Assembly (NCBI GenBank): GCA_040881665.1
Contig: JBBECT010000004.1
Location: 816,303-880,302, forward strand
From: Actinomycetota bacterium
GTDB lineage: Bacteria; Actinomycetota; UBA4738; HRBIN12
Direction of reading: 5' to 3'
Length of the DNA stretch: 64,000 nt
Part shown: positions 6,298 to 15,330 of the stretch, in pieces
How the letters are laid out: every line of letters begins with the position of its first letter
Position numbering within the stretch: position 1 is the stretch's first letter
Position numbers and translations under genes: made by a program
Notes under the pieces: model-generated
Told to the model about the DNA's origin: nothing
What the model saw: the letters and a program-made list of their open reading frames with translations, nothing else
Databases searched by the model: none

Positions 6298-7776
6298 ATG
6301 TCTGTTCCTGCTGCGCCCGAGGGCGACCGGGTGATCATGGCCGTGGCCTCCGCGGCCCGGGTGCTGGCGCACACCCCCTCGTGGGCGGAGGCACTTCCGG
6401 ACGTTCTCGAGGAGCTGGCTCACGCCACGGGGGCCCGGCACGCCTGCGCATGCGAGAACGTCGAGGACGATGACGGCCGGGTGTGGATGCTCCGTCGCGC
6501 GGTCTGGTCCGAACCCTCGCCCGCGCGCCCCGTCGAGGTATGGGGGGAGCGCCACGCGTACGAGGACGGATACGCTCGCTGGGCCACGATGCTCGGACGT
6601 GGCGAGCCGATCCACGGCGTGGTCGATTCCTTGCCCGAGGCCGAGCGCACCCACCTCGCGTCCCACGGTGTGGGGTCGGTCCTCGTCGTACCCGTCGATC
6701 GGCTGCATGAGTGGTGGGGCTCGCTGATCCTCGCCCACGACGACGAGCACCCGTGGACCGGAGGGGAGCGGGCTGCGCTCACCGCCGTCGCACAGATGCT
6801 CGGCGCGGCCGTCGACCGAGAGGAACAGGCTCGCTTGCTGCATGAGACCGAACGCCGGCACCGCGCGCACATCGAGTCGATCCCGGCGATCACCTACATC
6901 GAGGACGTCGATCCGGACGAGCCCGCCGGATACGGCGAGGTCTACGTCAGCCCGCAGGTGGAGACGATGCTCGGCTACACCCCGGAGACCTGGCTCGCCG
7001 ACGGCGGACATTGGCAGCGGGTGATCCACCCCGACGACTACCAGCGGGTCTGGGACGAGAGCGCGCGGACGACCGAGACCGGCGAGCCGTTCATGGAGGA
7101 GTACCGGGTGCGCACCGCATGGGACGAGTGGAAGTGGGTGCGCGACGAGTCCCAGCTGGTGTTGGACGACGGGGGCAAGCCTGTGTTCTGGCACGGAGTC
7201 CTGACCGACGTCACCGCGCGGAAGGAAGCGGAAGCGCAGGTGGCGTTCCTCGCCTACCACGACCCCTTGACCGGACTCGCCAACCGGGCGTTGTTCGAGG
7301 AGATGCTCGAAGCGGCGCTCGCGCGGGCACGCCGTGCCGGCTCGGCGGTCGCGGTCCTGTTCGGCGATCTCGACGGGTTCAAGGATGTGAACGACACGCT
7401 CGGTCACCACGCCGGGGACGTGCTGTTGCGTGCGATCGCGGACCGGTTGGAGCCGATCACGCGCGATACCGACGTGATCGCACGCCAAGGCGGCGACGAG
7501 TTCCTCGTCCTGATGTCCGACCTGCCGGTCGAGGACGGCGAGCGGTTCGGCGCCGTGGCCACCGCGCGGATGATGGCCGATCGGATCCGGGCCTCGCTCC
7601 AGGAACCGTTCGCGATCGCGGGTACCGAGGTCACGACCTCGATGAGCATCGGGTCGAGCATCTATCCGCTGGAGGCCGACGACATGCGCTCCCTGCTCGC
7701 GCGCGCCGACGCGGCGATGTACGAGGGCAAGCGCTCGAACGGTCGGATCGACCTCGAGCGCCGCGACGCGGGCTGA
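6298..7776 (+). CDS. GAF-PAS-GGDEF diguanylate cyclase
   Basis: 492 residues. A GAF-like sensor covers about residues 15-165, a PAS domain with a PAC tail about 180-310, and GGDEF about 320-485. The active-site motif RQGGDEF is intact at about 396-402, and an inhibitory I-site RxxD (RDTD, about 389-392) lies five residues upstream. It should condense two GTP to c-di-GMP with product inhibition. There is no membrane segment, so the sensors are cytosolic. The ATG at 6298 has AGGAAG just upstream. The same open frame extends back into the divergent FAH-like gene without a plausible start. It complements the HD-GYP enzyme and RsiG-like protein nearby. Confidence 0.92.
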   Translation: MSVPAAPEGDRVIMAVASAARVLAHTPSWAEALPDVLEELAHATGARHACACENVEDDDGRVWMLRRAVWSEPSPARPVEVWGERHAYEDGYARWATMLGRGEPIHGVVDSLPEAERTHLASHGVGSVLVVPVDRLHEWWGSLILAHDDEHPWTGGERAALTAVAQMLGAAVDREEQARLLHETERRHRAHIESIPAITYIEDVDPDEPAGYGEVYVSPQVETMLGYTPETWLADGGHWQRVIHPDDYQRVWDESARTTETGEPFMEEYRVRTAWDEWKWVRDESQLVLDDGGKPVFWHGVLTDVTARKEAEAQVAFLAYHDPLTGLANRALFEEMLEAALARARRAGSAVAVLFGDLDGFKDVNDTLGHHAGDVLLRAIADRLEPITRDTDVIARQGGDEFLVLMSDLPVEDGERFGAVATARMMADRIRASLQEPFAIAGTEVTTSMSIGSSIYPLEADDMRSLLARADAAMYEGKRSNGRIDLERRDAG

Positions 7777-7837
7777 GCCCGGCTGCCGGATGTCCTGCGG
7801 TCAAAGCGCTCCCTTGGGGGGATCCGTTCGGCTCGGA

Positions 7838-7843
7838 TAGCAT
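7838..7843 (+). promoter_or_regulatory. -10 box for the aldehyde dehydrogenase gene
   Basis: TAGCAT. It predicts a leader of about 40 nt that contains the GGGAGG ribosome site before the ATG at 7892. Confidence 0.4.
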
Positions 7844-7891
7844 GGAGGCTGATGAGGTTCGGTTTCGGGTACCTGGGAGGGGGCCTTTCCC

Positions 7892-9457
7892 ATGGCTGAG
7901 CAGTTCCGCGTGACCTACGCCACGATGTCTGCGGACAACGAACAGCTCCACGAGGGGTACGAGGAGGGGATCGAGCAGGCCAAGGCCGAGCTCGGCAGGA
8001 CGATCCCGGTCGTGGTCAACGGCGAGGAGCGACCGGGCGAGGGCAGCTACGACATCCACTCTCCGACCGACTCCGACCTCAAGCTCGCCACGATCTCGAT
8101 GGCGACCACCCAAGACGTGCAGGACGCGATCGCCTCGGCGAAGGCCTCCGCCCTCGAGTGGGACCGGATGGGGTGGCGCAAGCGCGTGGAGATCATGCGC
8201 GCGGCGGCCGACCTGATCACCGAGCGACGCAACCTGCTCTCGGCGCTGATGGCGATGGAGGTCGGAAAGAACCGCCTCGAGGCCCTCGGCGATGTCGAGG
8301 AAACCGCCGACCTGATCCGGTGGAACGCCAAGGAGATGGAGGATCACGAAGGCTTCAAGGTCCCGATGCAATCGATGGGTGCGGGGGGGGAGTACTACGA
8401 CGTGCTCCGTCCCTACGGGGTGTGGGCCGTGATCAGCCCGTTCAACTTCCCGATGGCCCTGTCGGGCGGTCCGTCGTCGGGGGCGCTCGTCGCCGGGAAC
8501 ACCGTCGTGTTCAAGCCGGCGAACCAGGGTGCGCTGCTCGGATGGAAGCTCTACGAGATCTATCGGGACGCGGGCGTGCCACCGGGCGCGTTCCACTACC
8601 TCCCGGGTCGCGGATCGATCGTCGGCGACGCGATCGTGCACCACAAGGACGTCCAGGGGATCACCTTCACCGGCTCGTACGAGGTCGGGATGGGCATCTA
8701 CAAGACGTTCGCCTCGGACTACCCGAAGCCCGCGATCTGCGAGATGGGTGGCAAGAACCCGACGATCGTCACGAAGAACGCCGACCTCGACGCGGCCACC
8801 GACGGAGTGATGCGGTCCGCGTTCGGGTTCGGCGGGCAGAAGTGTTCCGCGTGTTCGCGCGTCTACGTCGAGCGCGAGGTCCACGACGAGTTCGTCTCGC
8901 TGCTCAGCTCCAAGACCGAGCAGATCGAGGTCGGCAACCCGCTCGACCGGGGCGTCTTCCTCGGCCCGGTGATCAATGACGCGGCGGTCCAGACCTACGA
9001 GAAGGCCTCGGACGAGGCGCGCAAGAACGGCGAGATCGTCACCGGCGGCGAGCGGATCACCGAGGGCGATCTGGGCCGCGGCACGTTCGTGAAGCCGACG
9101 GTCGCGACGGTGCCGCTCGATTCCTGGCTCTGGAACACCGAGCTGTTCGTGCCGTTCGTGACCGTCGCCCCGTTCGAGGAGCTCGACGAGGCGATCGACC
9201 TGGCCAACGACACCGAGTACGGCCTGACGGCCGGGTTCTTCAGCGAGGACGAAGCCGAACAGCAGGAGTGGCTCGATCGGATCCAGGCCGGTGTGATCTA
9301 CGTGAACCGCCGGGCGGGCTCCACCACGGGCGCGTGGCCGGGTGTTCAGCCCTTCGGCGGCTGGAAGGGCTCGGGCACGACGGGCAAGGCCGGCGGTGGT
9401 CCCTACTACGTCACCCAGTACATGCGGGAACAGTCCCGCACGGTGATCGAGGACTAG
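7892..9457 (+). CDS. Aldehyde dehydrogenase, P5C-dehydrogenase-like
   Basis: 521 residues, ALDH superfamily. The SPFNFPMAL segment, the oxyanion and cofactor region FTGSYEVG, the general-base Glu in CEMGGKNP and the nucleophile in GQKCSACSR are all present. The C-terminal PFGGWKGSGTTGKAGGGPYYVTQ region is typical of 1-pyrroline-5-carboxylate (glutamate semialdehyde) dehydrogenases of the RocA/PruA group. The usual EIFGPV motif reads ELFVPF, a small deviation. It likely oxidises glutamate semialdehyde or a related omega-semialdehyde with NAD+. The next gene is a GABA-type aminotransferase, so an amino-acid-derived semialdehyde is a good guess. I leave out a gene symbol because the substrate is not fixed. 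Confidence 0.85.
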   Translation: MAEQFRVTYATMSADNEQLHEGYEEGIEQAKAELGRTIPVVVNGEERPGEGSYDIHSPTDSDLKLATISMATTQDVQDAIASAKASALEWDRMGWRKRVEIMRAAADLITERRNLLSALMAMEVGKNRLEALGDVEETADLIRWNAKEMEDHEGFKVPMQSMGAGGEYYDVLRPYGVWAVISPFNFPMALSGGPSSGALVAGNTVVFKPANQGALLGWKLYEIYRDAGVPPGAFHYLPGRGSIVGDAIVHHKDVQGITFTGSYEVGMGIYKTFASDYPKPAICEMGGKNPTIVTKNADLDAATDGVMRSAFGFGGQKCSACSRVYVEREVHDEFVSLLSSKTEQIEVGNPLDRGVFLGPVINDAAVQTYEKASDEARKNGEIVTGGERITEGDLGRGTFVKPTVATVPLDSWLWNTELFVPFVTVAPFEELDEAIDLANDTEYGLTAGFFSEDEAEQQEWLDRIQAGVIYVNRRAGSTTGAWPGVQPFGGWKGSGTTGKAGGGPYYVTQYMREQSRTVIED

Positions 9458-9477
9458 CGAGGGAAGGAACGGGAGTC

Positions 9478-10776
9478 GTGAGCGTGCAGCAGAGCGAACT
9501 GACCTACGACGGCTTGTCCGCCGTCACCACCCCGAAGCTCGTGACCGAGGTCCCGGGCCCCGAGGCGATGGCGCGGATCGAGCGCGACCGGAAGGTCACC
9601 TCTCCCTCGCTGCCGCGTGCGTATCCGTTCGTCCCCCGTCGGGGCGCGGGGTCGGTCGTCGAAGACGTCGACGGGAACCTGTTCCTCGACCTGAACGCGG
9701 GGATCGCGGTGACCTCCACGGGGCACTGCCACCCGCGGGTGACCGAGGCCGTGCAGCGGCAGGCCTCCGAGCTGCTGCACTACTCGGCGTCGGACTTCTA
9801 CCTGCCGATCTATTCGGACGTGTGCGAGCGCCTCGACGCGATCGCACCGTTCGACAAGCCGGCCCGCAGCTTCCTGACGAACTCGGGCACCGAGGCCGTC
9901 GAGGCTTCGATCAAGCTCGCGCGCTACGCGACCGGACGGCAGTACCTGATCGGCTTCTTCCAGTCGTTCCACGGCCGTTCGATGGGCTCGGTCACGCTGA
10001 CGGCCTCGAAGGCGCTGTATCGGACGAACTTCGGTCCCATGCTGCCGAGCGTCTATCACGCGTTCTACGGGGACTTCGACTACCTCGAGGAGGTCGTGTT
10101 CAAGCGGCTCGTGTCGCCGACCGAGGTCGCGGCGATCGTCGTGGAGTCGATGCTCGGTGAGGGCGGCTACATCGTGCCGCCCGACGGATGGTTCGCCTAT
10201 CTGCGCGAGTTGTGTGACCGGCACGGGATCCTGCTGATCTGCGACGAGGTGCAATCGGGCATGGGTCGTACCGGGAAGATGTGGGCGGTCGAGCATGCCG
10301 GCGTGCGGCCGGACGTCGTCGTGGCCGGCAAGGGGATCGCGAGCGGACTGCCGCTCGGGGCGATGATCGCCCGCGAGGACCTCATGGTCTGGGAGCTCGG
10401 GGCCCACGGGTCGACCTACGGAGGCTCGCCGGTCTCGTGCGCGGCAGCGCTCGCGACCCTCGACGTCCTCGAGGAGGAGAACCTGCTGGAGAACGCCTCG
10501 ACGGTCGGTGAGGTGTTCCTCCAGGGGTGCCGGGACATCGCCTCTCGCCATCCCGGGATCGTCGAGGTGCGGGGCACCGCCCTGTGGATCGGGTTGCAGT
10601 TCGTCGACCACGAGCAGGCGGCGGCCGTCGAGCACGCCGCGTTCCGGCGGGGCCTGCTGATGCTGACCTGCGGGGACGACGCGATCCGGATCTCCCCGCC
10701 GCTGGTGTTCCGCGAGGACCAGGCTCGTGCCGCTCTCGGCGTGTTCGAGGAGGCCGTCGCCGAGGTCCTCGGGTAG
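9478..10776 (+). CDS. Class III aminotransferase, 4-aminobutyrate aminotransferase-like
   Basis: 432 residues, PLP fold type I, class III omega-aminotransferase. LTNSGTEAVEASIKLAR binds the PLP phosphate, ICDEVQSGMGRTG carries the PLP-ring Asp, and AGKGIASGLPLGA holds the catalytic Lys. Overall it is closest to GabT/DavT-type enzymes that take the terminal amino group of GABA or 5-aminovalerate. The GTG at 9478 is chosen because GGAAGGA lies about 9 nt upstream; a second GTG two codons on is possible. It is 20 nt behind the aldehyde dehydrogenase and 39 nt ahead of the CoA transferase, so they are probably one operon. Confidence 0.85.
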   Translation: MSVQQSELTYDGLSAVTTPKLVTEVPGPEAMARIERDRKVTSPSLPRAYPFVPRRGAGSVVEDVDGNLFLDLNAGIAVTSTGHCHPRVTEAVQRQASELLHYSASDFYLPIYSDVCERLDAIAPFDKPARSFLTNSGTEAVEASIKLARYATGRQYLIGFFQSFHGRSMGSVTLTASKALYRTNFGPMLPSVYHAFYGDFDYLEEVVFKRLVSPTEVAAIVVESMLGEGGYIVPPDGWFAYLRELCDRHGILLICDEVQSGMGRTGKMWAVEHAGVRPDVVVAGKGIASGLPLGAMIAREDLMVWELGAHGSTYGGSPVSCAAALATLDVLEEENLLENASTVGEVFLQGCRDIASRHPGIVEVRGTALWIGLQFVDHEQAAAVEHAAFRRGLLMLTCGDDAIRISPPLVFREDQARAALGVFEEAVAEVLG

Positions 10777-10815
10777 CCTCGCTGCCACGTCCGAACGCGG
10801 TGGGGGGAGGGGCCG

Positions 10816-11739
10816 GTGCCTGAGTCGAAGCTCGCGTCGATGCGCGACGCGGTCGCCGGACTGGTCCGCGACGGCGACACGGTCGCGATCGAGGGCTTCA
10901 CGCACCTGATCTGCTTCGCCGCGGGACACGAGATCATCCGTCAGCGACGCCGAGACCTGACGCTCGCGCGGATGACCCCGGACGTGATCTACGACCAGAT
11001 GATCGGCGCCGGCGTCGCCTCGAAGCTGATCTTCAGCTGGCTCGGCAACCCGGGGGTCGGATCGCTGCACGCGGTTCGTCGCCGGGTCGAGCACGACGAC
11101 CCGGCACCACTCGAGGTCGAGGAATACTCGCACTTCGGCATGGTGTGCCGCTACATGGCCGGCGCGTCGAACCTCCCGTTCTTCCCGCTGCGTTCGTACT
11201 ACGAGAGCGACATCCCGAAGGTGAACCCTCGGATCCGCCCGATCACGAGCCCGTACGAGGACGGCACGGAGGTCTACGTCGTTCCGCCGCTGAAGCCGGA
11301 CGTGTCGATCGTGCACGCTCAGCGTGCCGACGCCGAGGGGAACGCGCAGATCTGGGGTCTGCTCGGCTGCCAGAAGGAAGCGGCCTTCGCCGCCGAGCGC
11401 GTGATCGTGGTCGTCGAGGAACTCGTCGACGAGGCCACGATCCGGCGCGACCCCAACCGCACGTTGATCCCCGGCGCGGTCGTCGACGCCGTCGTCGTCG
11501 AGCCCTTCGCCTGTCACCCGAGCTTCGCGCAGGGCTACTACGACCGCGACAATCGCTTCTACCTCGACTGGGATGCGATCGCGCGCGATCCCGACACGCT
11601 CGAGGCATGGCTGCGCGAGTGGGTCTACGACCTGTCGAGCCACGCCGAGTACGTCGAGAAGTTCGGCGACGCGTACTGGGACGGTCTGCGTCCCGAGCCC
11701 GCTCCGTCGGGCGAGGTCGACTACGGGAGGTACTCGTGA
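10816..11739 (+). CDS. CoA transferase family I, alpha subunit
   Basis: 307 residues, glutaconate-CoA-transferase subunit A type, also related to mycobacterial IpdA. Seen are the N-terminal GDTVAIEGF region, the central ITSPYEDG segment and the DAEGNAQ motif common to this family. A strong GGGGGGAGG precedes the GTG start. The stop overlaps the start of the beta subunit in GTGA, so translation is coupled. Family I enzymes move CoA between acyl-CoA and a free acid through an enzyme Glu thioester on the beta subunit. The acid is unknown. Given the upstream semialdehyde dehydrogenase and aminotransferase, a dicarboxylate such as glutarate or succinate is possible. Confidence 0.82.
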   Translation: MPESKLASMRDAVAGLVRDGDTVAIEGFTHLICFAAGHEIIRQRRRDLTLARMTPDVIYDQMIGAGVASKLIFSWLGNPGVGSLHAVRRRVEHDDPAPLEVEEYSHFGMVCRYMAGASNLPFFPLRSYYESDIPKVNPRIRPITSPYEDGTEVYVVPPLKPDVSIVHAQRADAEGNAQIWGLLGCQKEAAFAAERVIVVVEELVDEATIRRDPNRTLIPGAVVDAVVVEPFACHPSFAQGYYDRDNRFYLDWDAIARDPDTLEAWLREWVYDLSSHAEYVEKFGDAYWDGLRPEPAPSGEVDYGRYS

Positions 11740-12512
11740 ACCGCGCGCAGCCGGGGTGGAGCAGCTCCGAGCTGATGATCGCGGCCTCGTCGCGAACGCT
11801 CGGCGGGGTCGAGAACTGCTTCGTGGGGGTCGGCCTGCCGAACATCGTGTGCAACCTCGCACAGCGCACCGTCGCACCCGATCTGCAGCTCGTGTACGAG
11901 TCCGGCGTGTTCGGCGCGCGGCCGGAGCGGCTTCCGCTCTCGATCGGGGACCCGACGCTGGCAACCGGCGCGACGGCGATCACGAGCATGTTCGAGCTGT
12001 TCGCGTTCTACCTCCAGGCGGGCCTGATCGATGTCGCTTTCCTCGGTGGCGCCCAGATCGATCGGTTCGGGAACCTCAACACGACCGTGATCGGCGATTA
12101 CGCGAAGCCGAAGGTGCGGCTGCCCGGGTCCGGCGGGGCGTGCGAGATCGCGATCCACGCGCGGCAGATCCTCGTGATCATGCGACAGGGCACGCGCTCG
12201 TTCGTGGACGAGCTCGACTTCCGCACCTCTCCCGGGCACTCGGGCGATGCGGAACGCGATCGGCAGCGTGGCTGGTGGGGCAGCGGGCCGACGAGCGTGG
12301 TGACCGACCTCGGCACCTATGGGTTCGACGAGGCGACCGGGGAGATGACGCTGCTGACCCTGCACCCGGGCATCACGCTCGAGCGCATCCGCGAGAACAT
12401 GGGCTGGGAGCCGAAGCTCTCCGAGACCCTCGACGAGACGCCGCCGCCGACGGACGAGGAGTTGCGGTTGATCCGCGACGAGCTCGATCCCGGCGGTGTG
12501 TACACGAAGTGA
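11736..12512 (+). CDS. CoA transferase family I, beta subunit
   Basis: 258 residues. The likely catalytic Glu is E55 in LVYESGVFGA, as in glutaconate CoA-transferase subunit B. The following GGAQIDRFGNLN and the STOP-proximal LITLHPG-like region (LLTLHPGITLERI) are family features. The GTG start overlaps the alpha-subunit stop by 4 nt, with GGGAGG upstream. It forms a heteromer with the alpha subunit. The resemblance to IpdB does not by itself imply steroid degradation, as no other steroid genes are near. Confidence 0.82.
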   Translation: MNRAQPGWSSSELMIAASSRTLGGVENCFVGVGLPNIVCNLAQRTVAPDLQLVYESGVFGARPERLPLSIGDPTLATGATAITSMFELFAFYLQAGLIDVAFLGGAQIDRFGNLNTTVIGDYAKPKVRLPGSGGACEIAIHARQILVIMRQGTRSFVDELDFRTSPGHSGDAERDRQRGWWGSGPTSVVTDLGTYGFDEATGEMTLLTLHPGITLERIRENMGWEPKLSETLDETPPPTDEELRLIRDELDPGGVYTK

Positions 12513-12532
12513 CCGCGGCGGAGGGTCTGCAC

Positions 12533-12538
12533 TAGGGT
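12533..12538 (+). promoter_or_regulatory. -10 box, leaderless start of the 12546 gene
   Basis: TAGGGT ends 7 nt before the ATG at 12546, the spacing expected for a leaderless transcript. Confidence 0.5.
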
Positions 12539-12545
12539 GTGCGCC

Positions 12546-12857
12546 ATGCCCGAGCGTCGTCCGCCCGAGCAGCGCCGCCGGCCGCCCGAGGGCGAGCCGG
12601 ACCCGTTCCTCGACGAGTCCGAGCCCGACTGGGTCGCGCGTCTGCGGGAGAACCGCAAGGCCCAGGTCAAGCAGTGGGAGGAGGTGTTCGGGACCGGCGA
12701 GGAACAGGCGGAGGCTCCCGAGGGCGAGCAGGCGGCACGCAGGCCCACCCCCTCGGACGCGCCCTCCACCCCGGCGCGCCGCAAGCTGCGGCGCACGGGC
12801 GAGGCCGAGCGCAGGACCACCCCCGCCTTCTACGATCAGGACGAGGAAGGTCCGTGA
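12546..12857 (+). CDS. Charged, probably disordered small protein
   Basis: 103 residues, rich in Pro, Glu, Arg and Gln, with one short helical stretch near residues 25-50 (WVARLRENRKAQVKQWEEVF). No domain is recognised. A -10 box 7 nt before the ATG suggests a leaderless mRNA, and the stop overlaps the next GTG in GTGA. It is therefore the first gene of a tightly coupled set with the aminotransferase and deacetylase. Function unknown; an accessory or complex-forming role is only a guess. Confidence 0.6.
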   Translation: MPERRPPEQRRRPPEGEPDPFLDESEPDWVARLRENRKAQVKQWEEVFGTGEEQAEAPEGEQAARRPTPSDAPSTPARRKLRRTGEAERRTTPAFYDQDEEGP

Positions 12858-14158
12858 CGCGATCGCCGACCCACCTCTGGCGGCGCGTCCTCGATCGGGA
12901 GCTGCCGGTCGCGGTCGGCGCGCAGGGAGCGTGGATCGAGACGGCCGACGGGACCCGCTACATGGACGGTTCGGGCGGCGCGATCGTCGTCAACGTCGGC
13001 CACGGGGACCGGGCGTTGCTCGACGCGATGCGGGCCCAGACCGACACGGTGCAGTACGTGCATGGATCGATGTTCACGACCGAAGCGGTGGAGCGCTACG
13101 CCGACGAGGTCGCCGGTCTCCTGCCGATCGACGACGCGCGGATCTATCCGGTCTCAGGAGGAAGCGAGGCGGTCGAGACCGCGTTGAAGATCGCGCGGGC
13201 CTACCACCTCGCGCGGGGGGAGCCGGACCGATCGGTGGTGCTCGCGAGAGAGACGAGCTATCACGGCAACACCCTCGGAGCGCTCGATGCCTCGGGCAAG
13301 CTCCCTCTGCGGCGCCCGTACGACCCGTGGCTCGGCCGCGCGGTGCACGTTCCGGCCGCCTATCCGTACCGCAACCCGATGACCGGGGCCGAGCATGCGG
13401 CCAAGCTGGAGGCGGCGATCGCCGAGGTGGGCCCGGGCCGGGTCGCTGCGTTCATCGCCGAGCCGGTGGCGGGGGCGACGCTGGGGGCGGCCGTTCCGGA
13501 CGAGGACTACTGGCCCGCGGTCGCCCAGGTATGCCGGGATCACGGCGCGCTGTTGATCGCCGACGAGGTGATGACGGGGTTCGGCCGCACGGGACGGTGG
13601 TTCGGGATCGAGCACTGGGGCGTGCGCCCGGACGTGCTCACGGCGGGGAAGGGCTCGACGAGCGGATACGTGCCGTTCGGCTTCGCGGCCGCGAGCGGTG
13701 AGGTGTTCGCGACCGTCACCGATGCCGGACCCTTCGTCCACGGGTTCACGTGGTCGCATAACGGGCTCGGTGCGGCGGTGGGCAGCGCGGTGATCGCCCG
13801 TCTGCGGGCCGGGCTACTCGATCGGTCGGCCGAGCTCGGGGAGCGGGTCCGGCGCGATCTCGACGCCGCCCTCGCCGACGAGCCGTCCGTCGGACAGGTG
13901 CGAGGTCTCGGACTGATGGTCGGCATCGAGCTCGTGCGCGATCGCGAGACGAAGGCGCCGTTCCCACGAGCGCAGCGCCGGACCGAGCGGGTCGTGGCCG
14001 CCGCCCGGGAGCGCGCGCTGCTCGTGTACTCGAGTACCGGGCACGTCGACGGGACCGACGGCGATCTCGTGATGCTCGGCCCCCCCTTCTGTCTGACCGA
14101 CGCGGAGGCGGCGACGCTCGTGGAGCGCACGGTCGACGCGGTGCGCGCGGTCGCGTGA
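12854..14158 (+). CDS. Class III aminotransferase
   Basis: 434 residues. YPVSGGSEAVETALKIAR binds PLP phosphate, IADEVMTGFGRTG has the PLP Asp, and TAGKGSTSGYVPFG has the Schiff-base Lys. It belongs to the broad omega-amino-acid or amine:pyruvate aminotransferase group, distinct from the GABA-type enzyme at 9478. Both ends overlap neighbours by 4 nt (GTGA), so it is translationally coupled to the small protein before it and to the deacetylase-like enzyme after it. That pairing suggests removal of an acetyl group and then of an amine from a polyamine-like compound. The substrate is inferred. Confidence 0.83.
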   Translation: MTRSPTHLWRRVLDRELPVAVGAQGAWIETADGTRYMDGSGGAIVVNVGHGDRALLDAMRAQTDTVQYVHGSMFTTEAVERYADEVAGLLPIDDARIYPVSGGSEAVETALKIARAYHLARGEPDRSVVLARETSYHGNTLGALDASGKLPLRRPYDPWLGRAVHVPAAYPYRNPMTGAEHAAKLEAAIAEVGPGRVAAFIAEPVAGATLGAAVPDEDYWPAVAQVCRDHGALLIADEVMTGFGRTGRWFGIEHWGVRPDVLTAGKGSTSGYVPFGFAAASGEVFATVTDAGPFVHGFTWSHNGLGAAVGSAVIARLRAGLLDRSAELGERVRRDLDAALADEPSVGQVRGLGLMVGIELVRDRETKAPFPRAQRRTERVVAAARERALLVYSSTGHVDGTDGDLVMLGPPFCLTDAEAATLVERTVDAVRAVA

Positions 14159-15330
14159 CCGGCTCCGCCGGCCTCGTCCGCTGCGACGAGGCCGGGCTCT
14201 ACGATCTCGGACCCCAGCACCCGCTCCGCCCGGAGCGCGTGCTGCTCACCTGGGACCTGATCGATGCGTACGGGCTCTCGGCGGCCGACGGCGTCGAGAC
14301 CCTCCGGTGCGCCCCCGCGACCGACGAGGATCTGCTGCGGGTGCATACGGAGGCGTTCCTCGATGCGACCCGCCGCGCGGGCGGGGGGGAACCGGGTCCG
14401 TGGGCGCGGTTCGGGTACGGACCGGGTGACAACCCGATCTTCCCGCGGATGCACGAGGCGGGAGCGATCGTGGCCGGCGCCTCGGTGACCGCGGCGCGTG
14501 CGGTTCGTCGCGGCGAGGTCGCGCACGCCTTCAACGCCGCGGGCGGCCTGCACCATGCGATGCCCGAGCGCGCGTCGGGGTTCTGCGTGTACGACGATCC
14601 CGCGATCGCGATCGCATGGCTGCTGGCCGACGGCGTGGAGCGCGTGGCCTACGTCGATGTCGACGTCCACCACGGTGACGGGCCGCAGGCGATCTTCGAC
14701 GACGATCCGCGCGTGCACACGATCTCGCTGCACGAGTCGGGGCGGTTCCTGTTCCCCGGGACGGGGTTCGTCGAAGACGCCGGCCGGGGCGCGGCCGTGG
14801 GAACGAAGGTGAACGTGCCGCTGCCGCCCGCGACGGGCGACGATGCGTGGCAGGCGGCGTTCGCGACGATCGTCCCGCCGCTGGTCCGCGCCTTCGACCC
14901 GGAGGTGCTCGTGACCCAGCTCGGATGCGACACGCACGCGAGCGACCCGCTGGCGCACCTGCTCCTGACGACGGCCACCTATCGCCGGACGGCGGCTGCG
15001 CTGCACGCGCTCGCACATGAGTGCGCCGGAGGGCGGTGGGTGGCGACCGGTGGGGGTGGCTACCAGTGGGCGCGTGTCGTTCCGCGCGCGTGGACGATCG
15101 CGTTCGCCGAGATGGCGGGGGTCGAGCTCGACGACACCCTCCCGGCGTCGTGGGTGCAGGGGGCCGGACGGCAGCTGGGGGCCGGGGTTCCGGGAACGTT
15201 GTCCGAGCCGGAGCTGGAGTCCGATCCGGTGGCCGCGGCGGCCGCGGCCGAGGTGGTCGAGGACGTTCGCCGGGCGTTCCTGTCCGGCTCCCACGAGGGT
15301 TCCGACCCCGGCGGGATGCGGCTCGGGTAG
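14155..15330 (+). CDS. Histone-deacetylase-family amidohydrolase (AcuC/acetylpolyamine amidohydrolase-like)
   Basis: 391 residues, arginase/deacetylase fold. The paired His in GGLHHAM, zinc ligands in VDVDVHHGDG and the third ligand Asp in LGCDTHASDPL are all present, and the transition-state Tyr is in GGGGYQW. The enzyme should be a working zinc amidohydrolase that removes acetyl groups from lysine, polyamines or similar amines. Its GTG start overlaps the aminotransferase stop by 4 nt. AcuC-type control of acetyl-CoA synthetase is an alternative role, but no acs gene is near. Its stop codon is part of the -10 box of pyk. Confidence 0.85.
   Translation: MTGSAGLVRCDEAGLYDLGPQHPLRPERVLLTWDLIDAYGLSAADGVETLRCAPATDEDLLRVHTEAFLDATRRAGGGEPGPWARFGYGPGDNPIFPRMHEAGAIVAGASVTAARAVRRGEVAHAFNAAGGLHHAMPERASGFCVYDDPAIAIAWLLADGVERVAYVDVDVHHGDGPQAIFDDDPRVHTISLHESGRFLFPGTGFVEDAGRGAAVGTKVNVPLPPATGDDAWQAAFATIVPPLVRAFDPEVLVTQLGCDTHASDPLAHLLLTTATYRRTAAALHALAHECAGGRWVATGGGGYQWARVVPRAWTIAFAEMAGVELDDTLPASWVQGAGRQLGAGVPGTLSEPELESDPVAAAAAAEVVEDVRRAFLSGSHEGSDPGGMRLG

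Noticed and set aside
9454-11964. 836-codon minus-strand frame
   Set aside because: It is antisense to the aminotransferase and CoA transferase genes. Long antisense frames are common in very GC-rich DNA, and its Arg, His and Asp-rich content has no family match.
10816-12512. Steroid ring degradation (IpdAB) assignment for the CoA transferase
   Set aside because: The similarity is at family level, and none of the other steroid genes are near. An amino-acid-derived acid fits the neighbours better.
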